Shown in pieces: positions 6,294-14,400 of a stretch of DNA of 32,433 nt. The notes beneath the pieces were generated by a model that was not told the DNA's origin, ran no database searches, and saw only the letters and a list, made by a program, of their open reading frames with translations. Position 1 is the first letter of the stretch. Each line of letters begins with the position of its first letter. Position numbers and translations under genes: made by a program. Origin of the DNA: CAYUBI01 sp964443005 (GTDB lineage Bacteria; Margulisbacteria; Riflemargulisbacteria; GWF2-35-9; CAYUBI01); the NCBI GenBank assembly GCA_964443005.1, contig CAYUBI010000011.1, positions 1 to 32,433 on the forward strand, written 5' to 3'.

Positions 6294-8648
6294 TTATTCG
6301 TTGTATTCGTGGAAATAGATGGTAATATTTTTTGTTGTAGGTTTAACTGTAATGCTTGATTTTTTTGTTACAGAATATTTAGTGCCATCTGCATCATAGG
6401 ATGTTATTTTTACAGGAAGGTTAATTTCGATTTCCCGTGGGATTTCATGAAATTGGTGTTTGAACGTGATGTGCACTTCATGAGTTTCGAATTTATATAG
6501 GAAAGAAAGTAATCCAAAAAATGATGGTGCACGGTCAATGTGGATTACTTCACCCGGATTAATCCACGATTGTGGAAGAATAGGTGTAAGGATAAGGCGA
6601 TCTTTGTCTTCAAAAAAAAGTAGATGACGGATTACCATTAAAAAGTCTGCAGCTGCCCATCCATGGTGCCCATCGCCAATTAATCCACCTAGTGTATGAG
6701 GATGAATTGATTCAGGCCACGTAAAAGTAGGTGTAGCTACTTTCATAAGCCAATTTAAAACGTCTAAAGCTTTTTTGTTTTTTCGAAAAATTTCCATTTG
6801 AATAATATGTGTGGTTAAATAAGTGCCAAAGCCTGAATGATTAACGTCATGAAAGAAACCACCCTTGCTAAAGCATTTTTCTTCTAAATAATGAAGAGAA
6901 TTAACAAAGCGTTGATCTGTAACAGGATATACATGTAAGGGATAAATAGCGCTTAAATTTCCAATGACTGCACTGTCCATTTCTCGATTGGGTGAAATAG
7001 GTAACATGGGTGGAGTAAATCGAGCAGCAACATGAAATAGTGAATTTTCAATATGCTCTTGAAGCGTATGATAGTGAGTTTTGAGCCATAAAATATGTCG
7101 ACTATTTTTTTTCAGCTGTTCAGCTGCATAAATAGCGTCTTTAAATCCGGCTAAAGACCAGAAATTATCCCAATAGTATACATCATTCATGCCAAAGTGT
7201 TCTGCACTTAAACCTGGCGGCATTAATCCTTTGAATGGGATTTCTTCATTTCTCGTTTCTTTTAGTTTTTTAATAATCCATTTTATTCCTGAGATAATAT
7301 TTGGATAAATACGTTGTAGAAAATCAATATCTCGTGTCATGCGATAGTAGTGAACTAAACTCCATATTGCTTGACCATTGCTGTCCCATTCCCCCATTTG
7401 AGAATAGAAAAATCCTGTAAGGTGTTGTTTCTTAGGGTAAGTCATTAACACGCGTTTTGATTCAGCAAGACATCCAATAGAAGATAAGGCTTGAAGTAAG
7501 TAAGCTGCATCACGAAACCAGAAATGATGATACGTAAATGGGCCTGGCGTAATGCTGTCACGATCTAAAAATAACAGCATATAGGCTTTATTAATGTTAA
7601 ATGCCTTTTCAAGTGTTTTGTCTGGAATTGTAATTGTCATTGTTTTTTCTAATGCGTTGGCCCAATGATCAAGGAGGCATTGTTTTTTGTAATTAAAATC
7701 AAGGTGGCTTAAGTGGTGAGGTTTTATCAGAGAGAAAATATCCATTGGAATTCGTGCTTCACTATATCGAGTTTCTCCAGGTTTCAGTAAAAATGGATAT
7801 TCTGCTGCAGCTGTAGCAAGCCCTGCAGGACATTTCGCTGAAAAAGACACTTTATAATTTTTGAGTAAAAATTTGGAAGCATCGCCTTCTTTGTATTGGC
7901 AGCAGATGACGCTTTTGGGTTCTGGCATTAGGCTAACACCTAAGCGTCCATTTACATAAAATCCTCCATCTGGTTTGTATTCTATGTTATGAATTATACT
8001 AACGCCTTCCGGATTATAAGGGCGAATACTATATACTAACGATATGTTCGCTTCTTCTTTGCTCCAATTTTCTGCTTCGAATCGATGTAAAATCACTGTT
8101 TGATCTTGAATTCGTTCAGCAAATACTGTCATTTTTATTTTGAGTGCTTCAATTGAAAATTCGGTTACAATAATGGGTAATGATGATTCGTTATATTGAT
8201 GAACGTCATTGATTTGTGAAGGCGCATATAATTTGTTTTTATAGATGACCCAACAATCAAGAGACCATGAATTGTTGTAGGGTGTCACTAATCCGCGTTC
8301 ATCAACAATGGCTTCATAAATCGAATCTAATGTTCCAATGGATGTCCAATTTCGATAAGCCATATTAAGTGATGGAATTTGAAAGCCGCGGGGAACAAAA
8401 CCGAAAGAATTTGGATCGTATTGTTTGACAGCCCAATAGGGCCAAATCCAGTTAGCATTCGTTGAAATAACAATACGATTTAGAATTCCACGAAGCGTCA
8501 TTAGCGCATTAATCGAAATAAGATCTTTGGGAATGCCAAATTTAAGGCGACGACCTGTTACGGAAATGGGGCGTAAATATGCAAGTGCACTGTCTGGAAT
8601 TCCAAATTTATGGGCAATACGGTTAAGTAGTCGACTGATTAGCCACAT
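6294..8648 (-). CDS. Six-hairpin glycosidase-superfamily protein (amylo-1,6-glucosidase/GH15-like)
   Basis: The 784-residue protein has a beta-rich N-terminal half and a helical C-terminal half with patterns of (alpha/alpha)6 glycosidases: HHFWFRDAAYLLQAL, EWDSNGQAIWSLVHYYRMT, NDVYYWDNFWSLAG and IGDGHHGWAAADFLM. The extreme C-terminus returns to beta strands. I see no signal peptide, so it is probably cytoplasmic, acting on storage glucan or an oligosaccharide. Neither the exact family nor the catalytic acids can be fixed by eye. It follows argF after 77 nt and has its own strong AAGGGGG site. It converges on the CofG-like gene with 5 nt between stop codons. Confidence 0.7.
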   Translation of the reverse strand: MWLISRLLNRIAHKFGIPDSALAYLRPISVTGRRLKFGIPKDLISINALMTLRGILNRIVISTNANWIWPYWAVKQYDPNSFGFVPRGFQIPSLNMAYRNWTSIGTLDSIYEAIVDERGLVTPYNNSWSLDCWVIYKNKLYAPSQINDVHQYNESSLPIIVTEFSIEALKIKMTVFAERIQDQTVILHRFEAENWSKEEANISLVYSIRPYNPEGVSIIHNIEYKPDGGFYVNGRLGVSLMPEPKSVICCQYKEGDASKFLLKNYKVSFSAKCPAGLATAAAEYPFLLKPGETRYSEARIPMDIFSLIKPHHLSHLDFNYKKQCLLDHWANALEKTMTITIPDKTLEKAFNINKAYMLLFLDRDSITPGPFTYHHFWFRDAAYLLQALSSIGCLAESKRVLMTYPKKQHLTGFFYSQMGEWDSNGQAIWSLVHYYRMTRDIDFLQRIYPNIISGIKWIIKKLKETRNEEIPFKGLMPPGLSAEHFGMNDVYYWDNFWSLAGFKDAIYAAEQLKKNSRHILWLKTHYHTLQEHIENSLFHVAARFTPPMLPISPNREMDSAVIGNLSAIYPLHVYPVTDQRFVNSLHYLEEKCFSKGGFFHDVNHSGFGTYLTTHIIQMEIFRKNKKALDVLNWLMKVATPTFTWPESIHPHTLGGLIGDGHHGWAAADFLMVIRHLLFFEDKDRLILTPILPQSWINPGEVIHIDRAPSFFGLLSFLYKFETHEVHITFKHQFHEIPREIEINLPVKITSYDADGTKYSVTKKSSITVKPTTKNITIYFHEYNE

Positions 8649-8725
8649 GATTTGCCCCCTTATTTTCTATGCACAAAGTCTTTAATTTGATTATGCCCCA
8701 AATTAGCAAAATCAAACATCTAGCT

Positions 8726-9637
8726 TTATTGCATTAAAGTGGCAAGTACAGCTTTTTGAACATGTAAACGATTTTCAGCTTGATCAAAAACTACGCTGTT
8801 AGGGCCGTCCATGACCTCATCCGTAATTTCTTGACCGCGATGTGCAGGTAAACAATGCATGACAAGTGGATTCCCAGTAATATAATCTAGTAATGCTTGA
8901 TTAACCTGAAATGGTTCGAAAATATGTTGTCGACGTCGGGCTTCAGCTTCCATACCCATACTGACCCATGAGTCTGTATAAACTACGTCTGCTTGGTTCA
9001 TTGCATGGTTGATTTCGTTACAAAGAGTGACCGAACCTTGTGTGCGTTCTGCTATTTTTTGGGCACGTTGAATGTAATGAATGTTGGGTTCATGCCCTTT
9101 GGGTGTTACTACAATGATATGCATTCCCATTAACGCACATGCAATCATTAATGAATTTGTAACATTAAATCCATCACCAATATAAACGATTTTTCGTCCA
9201 GCTAACGAACCTTTGTGTTCTTGTATTGTTAAAAGATCAGCTAAAGATTGACAGGGGTGAACAAGATCTGTCAGCCCATTAATAACTGGAATTTTTACTA
9301 ATTCAGCGATTTGAACGACAAGATCATGAGAAAATGTACGAATCATAATGCCGTCACCATATCGTTCAATTGTACGAACAATATCATTCATGGTTTCTCG
9401 TTTCCCTAATGAACTATCTGGAAGTACGCTCACGTGGCCACCCAGTTGATGCATGCCAACTTGAAACGATAGAAGCGTTCGTGTAGATGGTTTTTCAAAA
9501 ATCATCATGAGTGTTTTTCCGTCTAATTTGTGAGCATATTTTCCGTTTTGATTGGCTTTCATGTCAGATGCAAGAATTAAAAAATCAGAAATTTCATTTT
9601 CAGAAAAATCTCCAAGGCATAAGAAATCTTTTTTCAT
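8726..9637 (-). CDS. argF: Ornithine carbamoyltransferase
   Basis: At 303 residues the length is typical. It has the carbamoyl-phosphate motif STRT (51-54, in FEKPSTRTLLSF), HPCQSLADLLT (127-137) and the ornithine-side HCLPAHRG (261-268), which marks ornithine rather than aspartate transcarbamylases. It makes citrulline from ornithine and carbamoyl phosphate in arginine synthesis. The ATG overlaps the argB stop by 4 nt (ATGA), so the two are coupled. Other arginine genes are not in the window. Confidence 0.96.
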   Translation of the reverse strand: MKKDFLCLGDFSENEISDFLILASDMKANQNGKYAHKLDGKTLMMIFEKPSTRTLLSFQVGMHQLGGHVSVLPDSSLGKRETMNDIVRTIERYGDGIMIRTFSHDLVVQIAELVKIPVINGLTDLVHPCQSLADLLTIQEHKGSLAGRKIVYIGDGFNVTNSLMIACALMGMHIIVVTPKGHEPNIHYIQRAQKIAERTQGSVTLCNEINHAMNQADVVYTDSWVSMGMEAEARRRQHIFEPFQVNQALLDYITGNPLVMHCLPAHRGQEITDEVMDGPNSVVFDQAENRLHVQKAVLATLMQ

Positions 9638-10500
9638 TGTTGATCCTTTCGCAGTAGCGTCCCTACTCCATGATCTGTAAATAATTCAAGTAAAATGGAA
9701 TGAGGTACTGTGCCGTTTAATATATGAACTGCGGGAACTCCGAATTTTACTGCATCTACTGCGCATTCAATTTTGGGAAGCATTCCACCGGTGATGGTTC
9801 CATCTGCAACTTTTGTATTTAATTCGAGAAGCGTTAATTCTTCAATTAGATTTTTTTCTTTATCAAGTACTCCGTCTACATCTGTGAGAAGCATTAGTTT
9901 TTCGGCGCCTAAAGCAATTGCAATGTGAGCAGCTACATTATCTGCATTAATATTGTAGCTTTGTCCAGTATTATCAACACCAATTGATGATATTACAGGG
10001 ATGTAATCCGCAGTTTGAAGCACATTCAGGACATTGATGTTAATAGAAGTAACTTCTCCAACAAAACCAATGTCTGCGCCAGTTTTAGATAATTTTTTTT
10101 GACATTGAATTAGTGAACCATCTTTGCCACTTAAACTAATTGCTTTTGCACCTAGTTGATTTAAGCGACTTACAAGGTCTTTTCCCACTTTTCCAGCTAG
10201 TACCATTTCTACGACTTCCATAGTTTCAGCATCGGTTTTTCGGAGTCCATCAATGAATTCATGTTTGATTTTTAATCGATCTAACCACCGGTTTATTTCC
10301 GGACCGCCACCATGAACAACAACTACGTGAATACCTACTAATGCTAATAAAACAACGTCTTTTAAAACTGCTTCCTTTAGCACTTCGTTGGTCATGGCAT
10401 TCCCACCATATTTGACAACAATGGTTTTTTGACGAAATTTTTGAATATATGGTAACGCTTCGATTAAGGCGTTGGCATGTTCTATGATATGCGAATTCAT
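9634..10500 (-). CDS. argB: Acetylglutamate kinase
   Basis: This 288-residue protein has KYGGNAM (30-36) and VVHGGGPEIN (61-70), the phosphate-binding glycines of the amino-acid kinase family, plus the IPVISSIGVD and YNINADNVAAHIA blocks of acetylglutamate kinases. The N-terminal helix before the first strand (ALIEALPYIQKFRQKTIVVKY) and the ELFTDHGVGTLL ending resemble the arginine-inhibited type, so feedback inhibition is likely but not proven. It is the first gene of an argB-argF pair, with an AGAGGGG ribosome binding site 10 nt before the ATG. Confidence 0.96.
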   Translation of the reverse strand: MNSHIIEHANALIEALPYIQKFRQKTIVVKYGGNAMTNEVLKEAVLKDVVLLALVGIHVVVVHGGGPEINRWLDRLKIKHEFIDGLRKTDAETMEVVEMVLAGKVGKDLVSRLNQLGAKAISLSGKDGSLIQCQKKLSKTGADIGFVGEVTSININVLNVLQTADYIPVISSIGVDNTGQSYNINADNVAAHIAIALGAEKLMLLTDVDGVLDKEKNLIEELTLLELNTKVADGTITGGMLPKIECAVDAVKFGVPAVHILNGTVPHSILLELFTDHGVGTLLRKDQQ

Positions 10501-10525
10501 GAGTTAAAAACCCCTCTTCATGTCT

Positions 10526-10531
10526 ATTCTA
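10526..10531 (-). promoter_or_regulatory. Possible -10 box for argB-argF
   Basis: TAGAAT on the minus strand (10531-10526) lies 25 nt before the argB ATG, with the Shine-Dalgarno site between them. The -35 position is poor. An AT-only inverted repeat (GGTTTTT/AAAAACC, about 10537-10553) lies immediately upstream. Confidence 0.35.
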
Positions 10532-10589
10532 GCGTAGGTTTTTAAAAAAAACCACACCCCTTGCAAGTCTGTTCTTAATTCGATGATAT

Positions 10590-11612
10590 TTATAGTAAAT
10601 TTAAATTAATGCCACTGACTTTGAGCGATACTTCAATAGAAGTGTCAGTATATTCCTTAACATTGCCTAAAACCATATTTTCACCGGCTATACTCCCCTG
10701 CTCTATTGCAGATTTTACAAAGCCCCATGTTTTTCCATTTAATTGAATGCAATCACCTGCTGCATAAATAATAGGATCATTAGTCTGAAGAAGATGATTG
10801 ACGATTAAGCCTTTGTCGCACGTTAAGTTAGCTTGCGTAGCTAGTTCGATGGTTGCTTTTACTCCAGAACAGATAACAATTATTTCGCCAAAAATTCTTG
10901 TGTTATTGACAGTTGTGATGCAAAAGTCTCCATTTGTGCCATCAAGCTTTGCACATGATTCGCTTAAATGGAATTTAAACCCGCGATTTTCCAGAAGCAG
11001 CTGTAGTGCTTTTCCTTTGTCTTGGGAAAGTTGACGTGGAAGTAGTGTGGGAAAATATTCAATCAGATTGATAGTTCGATTTTTAGCAACAAAGCTATTT
11101 GCAATTTCTAAGCCAAGTAAGCCGCCACCTATAACAATAATCTTACTTATTCCGTTTATAGCTTGTTTCAGTGCTAATGCATCAGTGAGTGTTCGTAACG
11201 TGAAAATTCCGTTCTGAGGATGTGCTAATAAGGTAGGGATAACAGGAGTTGCTCCTAGTGCGAGTAACAAACGATCATAACTAAGCTTATTCGTTGTTGT
11301 TTCAATAACTTGATTTTGTCGATTGATTGCAATAACACGAGAGTTTAGTTGTTGTGTAATACGTTGTGTTTCATACCATTCAGGTGGATAAATAATGAGT
11401 TGATCTGCTTCTATTTTTCCTGCGATATATTCAGGCAAGCGCGGCTTTGCATAATAAGCAGCTGTATCTGCTGAGATCAGCGTAATAATTGTATTGCGAT
11501 CGAGTGTTCGGATTTTTGAGGCAGCTGCAATACCTGCTGGACCATTACCAACAATTATATGATGTTGAGGTAAAGTTCTTTCTAGTATTATTGTTTTTTG
11601 TTTGGCGCACAT
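10590..11612 (-). CDS. FAD/NAD(P)-dependent oxidoreductase, C-terminally short
   Basis: The 340-residue protein is a pyridine nucleotide-disulfide oxidoreductase of the rubredoxin-reductase/NirB N-terminal type. It has an FAD-binding GNGPAG (22-27), an NAD(P)-binding GGGLLG (162-167) and the second FAD motif YAAGD (283-287). Relatives usually continue with a C-terminal domain, giving about 400 residues or more; here the protein stops just after SLKVSGINLNLL, where that domain would begin. The downstream DNA shows no continuation in another frame. No electron-transfer partner is encoded next to it. The ATG has no Shine-Dalgarno site and follows a strong promoter directly. Confidence 0.85.
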   Translation of the reverse strand: MCAKQKTIILERTLPQHHIIVGNGPAGIAAASKIRTLDRNTIITLISADTAAYYAKPRLPEYIAGKIEADQLIIYPPEWYETQRITQQLNSRVIAINRQNQVIETTTNKLSYDRLLLALGATPVIPTLLAHPQNGIFTLRTLTDALALKQAINGISKIIVIGGGLLGLEIANSFVAKNRTINLIEYFPTLLPRQLSQDKGKALQLLLENRGFKFHLSESCAKLDGTNGDFCITTVNNTRIFGEIIVICSGVKATIELATQANLTCDKGLIVNHLLQTNDPIIYAAGDCIQLNGKTWGFVKSAIEQGSIAGENMVLGNVKEYTDTSIEVSLKVSGINLNLL

Positions 11613-11618
11613 TTGTTT

Positions 11619-11647
11619 ATTTTAACAGTAGACGTTATTTACGGCAA
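11619..11647 (-). promoter_or_regulatory. Oxidoreductase promoter, start codon at the predicted transcription start
   Basis: On the minus strand there is TTGCCG (11647-11642), a 17-bp spacer, an extended TGT and TAAAAT (11624-11619). The ATG begins 7 nt after the -10 box, exactly where transcription should start, so the mRNA should be leaderless. Confidence 0.65.
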
Positions 11648-11656
11648 ATACGATGC

Positions 11657-11685
11657 ATCACACAATTTCAGAGATGTGGTATGAT
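11657..11685 (+). promoter_or_regulatory. Promoter of the dgkA-corC-thiE-mutL operon
   Basis: ATCACA (11657-11662) and TATGAT (11680-11685) are 17 bp apart, with an extended TGG directly upstream of the -10. Transcription would start near 11692, leaving about 10 nt before the ATG and no Shine-Dalgarno site. It is back to back with the oxidoreductase promoter. Confidence 0.5.
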
Positions 11686-11701
11686 AATTTTAGAATAAAT
11701 T

Positions 11702-12070
11702 ATGTCAACTCGTTATAAAAATAGCAATCGACTAAGTTCATTTCGAACAGCCCTGCAAGGGGTCGGATACGTGTTACTAAAGGAGCGAAACTTTCAAATT
11801 CAGGTTGTAATTGCTTTTGTTGTGCTTATTTTAGGTGTTTATTTTCATTTATCTCGGTTGGAATGGGCACTGATTTTGCTAATGATTTTATTGGTTTTAT
11901 GTTTGGAAATTGTTAATACTGCTGTTGAAATTACGGTTGATTTATTTACTAAGAAAAAAAGTATTCGGGCTCGAGTGGCAAAAGACGTTGCAGCTGGAGC
12001 TGTATTTGTGGCTTCTATAGGCGCAGTTGTCATGGCTGCGCTTATCTTCTATAATAAACTTCCGTTATAA
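11702..12070 (+). CDS. dgkA: Diacylglycerol/undecaprenol kinase family membrane protein
   Basis: The 122-residue protein has three hydrophobic helices and the family signature LEIVNTAVEITVDL followed by AKDVAAGAVFVAS, which includes the conserved Glu and Asn of the active site. Members phosphorylate undecaprenol (common in Gram-positives) or diacylglycerol (Proteobacteria); motifs alone do not separate these here. It opens a compact operon, and the following gene starts 10 nt after its stop with an AAGGAG site. Confidence 0.92.
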   Translation: MSTRYKNSNRLSSFRTALQGVGYVLLKERNFQIQVVIAFVVLILGVYFHLSRLEWALILLMILLVLCLEIVNTAVEITVDLFTKKKSIRARVAKDVAAGAVFVASIGAVVMAALIFYNKLPL

Positions 12071-12080
12071 GGAGACGTGA

Positions 12081-13418
12081 TTGCATTTAACTGCTAGTTT
12101 AGTTGTTATTTTTATTTTATTATTATTGTCTGCTTTTTTTAGTTCATCAGAAACTGCATTTATTCGATTGGACAAAATTAAGCTACGACATCTCAAAGAA
12201 CATAAAGCAAAAAATTCCACTTCAATTGAATTGATTGAAAAATTGCTTCATGATCCAAGCAGATTTTTAACTACTGTCTTAGTTGGAAACACGTTGGTAA
12301 ATATTGCAGCGTCATCATTGGCAACTGTGTTAATCATTCGTGTTGCTATTTCTTTTGGATTTTTTAATATGGCACTTTTGACTTTTGCGGTTACCGGGAT
12401 TATGACTGTAATTATTCTTATTTTTACTGAAATTATACCCAAAACAATTGCATTAAAAAAATCTGAACGTGTCGCGTTTCTTTTTGTTCGTCCGTTGTAT
12501 TATTTTTCACGACTATTTTCACCTATTATTTATTCAGCTGCAAAAGTATCAACATTTTTAACAATGTTATTTGGAATCAATATTTCGGCAAGGGATACGT
12601 TGGTTTCTGAGGAATCAATTCGTGCATTAGTGGGAATTGGTGAAGAAGAAGGTGTTTTAGAATCTGAAGAAAAAGAAATGATTGATTCTATTTTTTATTT
12701 CCGTGATACAGTTGTTCGGGAAGTCATGACGCCTCGCACAGATATGATTGGCGCAGAAATGATTAGTACGCCGCAGCAAGTTATTGATATTATTATTCAG
12801 TATGGACATTCTCGGATACCGATGTATCAGGGGAGCATTGATAAAATTATCGGTGTTATTTATGCAAAAGATTTATTGCGAATTTCCGCAAGTCAACTTC
12901 ATGATCCTCAACAATTACAACGATTTCGGCGTGATCCTTATTTTATTCCTGAATCTAAAAAAGTAGATGAGCTTCTTCGTGAAATGCGCACGAATAAAAT
13001 GCATATTGCTATTGTTTTGGATGAATATGGTGGCACCAGTGGTTTTGTGACGATTGAAGATTTACTTGAAGAAATCGTTGGTGAAATCAAGGATGAATAT
13101 GATGGTCATGAAAAACCAGAAATTGAGTCGTGCGATGAAAAATCTTATATTGTCTCTGGAAATATGAATTTAGATGATGTTAATACAGAAACCGATTTAT
13201 TAATTGCGACTGAAGGAAATTTTGATACACTTGCTGGATATATTCTTGAACTTTATAACGGAATCCCTGAAAAAGGCACGCAGGTTGAGGATTCTCAGGC
13301 GATTTACCATGTACTTGATGTTCAGGATCATCGTGTGACAAAAATAAAAATTGAAAAGAAAATTAATTCCGGAAAATCTTCTCATGTAGTAATATCTAAT
13401 TTTCATGAATCGGCTTAA
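12081..13418 (+). CDS. CorC/HlyC-type transporter-associated protein (CNNM-CBS-CorC_HlyC)
   Basis: The 445-residue protein shows the standard three-part layout: an N-terminal CNNM (DUF21) membrane domain to about residue 190 with SSSETAF near the start, a CBS pair (about 205-330, REVMTPRTDMIGAE, GHSRIPMYQG, VLDEYGGTSGFVTIEDLLEEIVGEI) and a C-terminal CorC_HlyC domain. Relatives are linked to magnesium/cobalt efflux. The start is TTG at 12081, chosen for the AAGGAG site 6-7 nt upstream. Its 3' end overlaps the ThiE gene by 14 nt. Confidence 0.93.
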   Translation: MHLTASLVVIFILLLLSAFFSSSETAFIRLDKIKLRHLKEHKAKNSTSIELIEKLLHDPSRFLTTVLVGNTLVNIAASSLATVLIIRVAISFGFFNMALLTFAVTGIMTVIILIFTEIIPKTIALKKSERVAFLFVRPLYYFSRLFSPIIYSAAKVSTFLTMLFGINISARDTLVSEESIRALVGIGEEEGVLESEEKEMIDSIFYFRDTVVREVMTPRTDMIGAEMISTPQQVIDIIIQYGHSRIPMYQGSIDKIIGVIYAKDLLRISASQLHDPQQLQRFRRDPYFIPESKKVDELLREMRTNKMHIAIVLDEYGGTSGFVTIEDLLEEIVGEIKDEYDGHEKPEIESCDEKSYIVSGNMNLDDVNTETDLLIATEGNFDTLAGYILELYNGIPEKGTQVEDSQAIYHVLDVQDHRVTKIKIEKKINSGKSSHVVISNFHESA

Positions 13419-14400
13419 TACTGTATGTGATGCAAATTTTAATCGCGTAAAAGAAGCGCTTCGTGTTATTGAAGATATTTTGCGATTTTATTTTCAACGT
13501 GCGACTTTAGCTCATCGAATTAAAATCATTCGGCTTGAAATTGGTCAGTTGGCACACTGTTATGATGAGCTAAACCTGAGTGTATGTTCTCGAGATGTGG
13601 CGCATGATTCTAATAAATTTATAAATGATAAACAGGAAATGACGCGTCAAAATGTGGCACAGGTTCTTTGCGCGAATTATAAACGGGCACAAGAAGCTTT
13701 GCGCGTTTTGGAAGAAATGGCTAAGATTGTTCCAGCTGCTTCTGCAGAGCAATTTAAAATATTACGATTTTCTTTATATGAACTGGAGTTAATTTCGCAG
13801 CATGCAACGAATTTTTTGATGGATTGTAGTGTCTATTTAGTTCATCATGATCCATCAGTATTGCTGCAGGGTATTGAATTTGGCGCATCATTTGTGCAAT
13901 TGCGTGATAAAGATTGTACTAAAGCAGAATTGTATTCTAAGGCAATGTGGATTCGCAACCAAATTCCTGATACTGTCCGATTTATTATTAATGATGATGT
14001 CGATGTGGCTTTGGCTGTGAATGCTGATGGTGTGCATATTGGCCAAGATGATCTTCCTGCAGTTGAAGTTCGGCGACTTATGGGCAACAAAATTATCGGC
14101 CTTAGCACGCATTCTGTAGATCAGGCGCAACAGGCATTGGAGCTTCCAGTTGATTACATTGGTGTTGGCCCTATTTATTCAACACCCACAAAACCAGAAC
14201 GGTCGAGTGTTGGTTTGGATTATCTTGATTTTGCAGCAACAAATGTGACGATTCCCTTTGTTGTAATTGGTGGAATTAATGCGTTAACCATTAATTCTAT
14301 TTTAGAACATGGTGGTAGAAATGTGGGAGTTGTACGAGCAGTGCAAGATATTCCGATCATTAAAGAAAAATTAGAAAGATTAAAGTTTCTTCATGGTTAA
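13405..14400 (+). CDS. thiE: Thiamine-phosphate synthase with N-terminal ThiD2-like domain
   Basis: At 331 residues this is a fusion. The first 130 residues resemble the ThiD2 domain (DANFNRVKEALRVIEDILRF, then a second YKRAQEALRVLEEMAK copy of the motif), a hydroxymethylpyrimidine-phosphate kinase module known to be fused to ThiE in some bacteria. The rest is ThiE: FVQLRDKD, FIINDDVDVALAVNADGVHIGQDD in two strands, GPIYSTPTKP and VVIGGIN. Together they would phosphorylate HMP-P and join it to thiazole phosphate. The gene overlaps corC by 14 nt and mutL by 8 nt. No TPP riboswitch lies upstream. Confidence 0.92.
   Translation: MNRLNTVCDANFNRVKEALRVIEDILRFYFQRATLAHRIKIIRLEIGQLAHCYDELNLSVCSRDVAHDSNKFINDKQEMTRQNVAQVLCANYKRAQEALRVLEEMAKIVPAASAEQFKILRFSLYELELISQHATNFLMDCSVYLVHHDPSVLLQGIEFGASFVQLRDKDCTKAELYSKAMWIRNQIPDTVRFIINDDVDVALAVNADGVHIGQDDLPAVEVRRLMGNKIIGLSTHSVDQAQQALELPVDYIGVGPIYSTPTKPERSSVGLDYLDFAATNVTIPFVVIGGINALTINSILEHGGRNVGVVRAVQDIPIIKEKLERLKFLHG

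Noticed and set aside
11657..13404. TPP riboswitch upstream of the thiE gene
   Set aside because: The gene overlaps the coding end of corC and no THI-box sequence is seen there or at the operon head.
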